Positions 4,920-5,479 of a stretch of DNA of 5,479 bases are shown here, in pieces. The notes under the pieces are model-generated. The model saw only the letters and a program-made list of their open reading frames with translations, ran no database searches and was not told where the DNA came from. This stretch comes from Chitinophagaceae bacterium (lineage in GTDB: Bacteria; Bacteroidota; Bacteroidia; Chitinophagales; Chitinophagaceae), in NCBI GenBank assembly GCA_009996555.1, contig JAACZX010000177.1, positions 1 through 5,479 on the forward strand. Direction: 5' to 3'. Numbering within the stretch: position 1 is the stretch's first letter; every line of letters begins with the position of its first letter. The translations under genes and the position numbers were made by a program.

Positions 4920-5228
4920 ATGAAGATCATTACTGCAGAAGAATTAAAGGCAAGAATTGATGCCGGTGAGCAATTGAATATTGTTGATGTGCGTGAGCCG
5001 CACGAACATGACGAGTTTAATATTGGCGGCACATTGTATCCGCTGGGGCGAATTCTGTCGATGGATGTTGATGAACTGGAAGAGTTGAAAGAACAGGAAG
5101 TGATCTTTTATTGCCGCAGTGGCAACCGAAGCGGACAAGCTTGCATGTTTGCCGAAACAATGGGCTTTACAAATGTGGTCAACCTTGCAGGTGGTATGCT
5201 TAACTGGCGTGAAAAATATGGCGTATAA
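4920..5228 (+). CDS. Single-domain rhodanese-like sulfurtransferase
   Basis: A 102-residue single rhodanese domain of GlpE/PspE size, without signal peptide, so cytoplasmic. It is expected to move sulfane sulfur as a cysteine persulfide, from thiosulfate or a protein donor to an acceptor. Seen in order: ITAEELKARID (4-14), the substrate-pocket strand NIVDVREPHEHDEFNIGG (20-37, with Asp23 and Arg25), VIFYCRSGNRSGQA (61-74) and the C-terminal VNLAGGMLNWREKYGV (87-102). Cys65 heads a six-residue loop C-R-S-G-N-R, the size typical of sulfurtransferases rather than Cdc25-type phosphatases. ATG at 4920 is the natural start, 11 nt after the PASTA stop, so it is almost certainly the last gene of the ddl operon. 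The physiological acceptor is not evident. A strong terminator follows. Confidence 0.92.
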   Translation: MKIITAEELKARIDAGEQLNIVDVREPHEHDEFNIGGTLYPLGRILSMDVDELEELKEQEVIFYCRSGNRSGQACMFAETMGFTNVVNLAGGMLNWREKYGV

Positions 5229-5246
5229 AATGTATAATCATTCTGT

Positions 5247-5288
5247 ATAAAAGAAATGCCGCTGCAAACACAGCGGCATTTCTTTTAT
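5247..5288. terminator. Bidirectional intrinsic terminator between convergent genes
   Basis: A perfect 18-bp inverted repeat: ATAAAAGAAATGCCGCTG (5247-5264) pairs with its complement at 5271-5288, loop CAAACA. The GC-rich core (GCCGCTG) is flanked by A-rich and T-rich arms, so it works from both sides: it ends the ddl-PASTA-rhodanese transcript and the convergent TonB receptor transcript. Confidence 0.93.
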
Positions 5289-5303
5289 TACAATTCTTCG
5301 TTG

Positions 5304-5479
5304 TTAGATTTTAATCGTAATACCTGTCATGAAATTTATTCCTGCCATTGGATAGTAATAATTCTCCGTAATGGTGTTTGTGCCGTAAATATAACTGAAG
5401 GTGTAACCGTTTGTTTCGTATAAACGATTAAACAAATTGTTCACCTGGAAACTGAGGTTCACTTCTTTCAATGGTTTGA
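5304..5479 (-). CDS. TonB-dependent receptor, C-terminal fragment
   Basis: The frame runs in from the right edge and stops at TAA (5304-5306). Only the last 57 residues are present and the start lies outside the window. The translation contains LSFQVNNLFNRLYETNGYTF, followed by YIYG, ENYYYPMAG and INFMTGITIKI. The NNLFN-(K/R)-xYE-(S/T)-NGY pattern, then the YYPMAG(I)NF turn and a final beta-strand, is the typical end of the 22-strand outer-membrane barrel of TonB-dependent receptors in Bacteroidota. The substrate (siderophore, vitamin, metal or glycan) cannot be told from this end. The terminal residue is Ile rather than the more usual Phe. The gene converges on the rhodanese gene and shares its terminator. 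Confidence 0.85.
   Translation of the reverse strand, partial: KPLKEVNLSFQVNNLFNRLYETNGYTFSYIYGTNTITENYYYPMAGINFMTGITIKI

Noticed and set aside
4601..4960. 119-codon + frame overlapping the end of the PASTA gene and the rhodanese start
   Set aside because: Out-of-frame shadow; both overlapped genes have clear family motifs in their own frames.
291..5228. A DoxX-rhodanese functional pair, as in the mycobacterial DoxX-SseA-SodA complex
   Set aside because: The two genes are over 4 kb apart, on opposite strands and in different transcription units, and no superoxide dismutase is present.
1..5479. CRISPR, tRNA/rRNA, insertion sequence, prophage or phage-defence system
   Set aside because: No regularly spaced repeats, cloverleaf, transposase, terminal inverted repeats or defence-protein motifs were seen; composition is even throughout.

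Overview
The window looks like ordinary chromosomal DNA from a Bacteroidota bacterium, most likely a Chitinophagaceae-type member. The pointers are: a SusC/RagA-style TonB-dependent receptor C-terminus, a stand-alone LuxC-family acyl-CoA reductase beside an extended ferredoxin, a kinase-free PASTA protein next to ddl, promoter-like TAnnTTTG boxes, few recognisable Shine-Dalgarno sequences, and moderate GC with homogeneous codon use. The genus cannot be fixed from the sequence alone. No mobile element, CRISPR array, tRNA or rRNA is visible.

Layout. 1-208 (+) is the end of cydB, the cytochrome bd oxidase subunit II. It converges on a four-helix DoxX-like membrane protein at 291-698 (-). Upstream of that gene, across a 236-bp non-coding stretch, lies a LuxC-family acyl-CoA reductase at 935-1930 (-). 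A 66-bp divergent intergenic region (1931-1996) separates it from a two-cluster 4Fe-4S ferredoxin at 1997-2344 (+), which ends at a strong intrinsic terminator. Then come, all on +, a small SnoaL/DUF4440-like lipoprotein (2467-2949) and an apparent operon of D-Ala-D-Ala ligase (3052-4053), a membrane-anchored three-PASTA protein (4075-4908, GTG start) and a single-domain rhodanese (4920-5228). A perfect 18-bp-stem terminator (5247-5288) closes the operon and also serves the convergent gene, whose 3' end is seen at 5304-5479 (-): the last 57 residues of a TonB-dependent receptor.

How the genes relate. cydB (respiration) and the receptor (outer-membrane uptake) are fragments of units lying mostly outside the window. 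ddl and the PASTA protein share a peptidoglycan theme: one makes the D-Ala-D-Ala dipeptide, the other carries domains known elsewhere to bind peptidoglycan. The rhodanese is co-transcribed by position but has no obvious functional link. The reductase/ferredoxin pair shares a compact divergent promoter region in which two perfect Bacteroidota -7 boxes face one another.

No clearly novel system is present. The best leads are regulatory: the face-to-face -7 boxes at 1945-1965, the repeat-rich ddl leader at 2950-3051 with mutually exclusive pairings, and a terminator that runs almost into the start codon of the lipoprotein gene.
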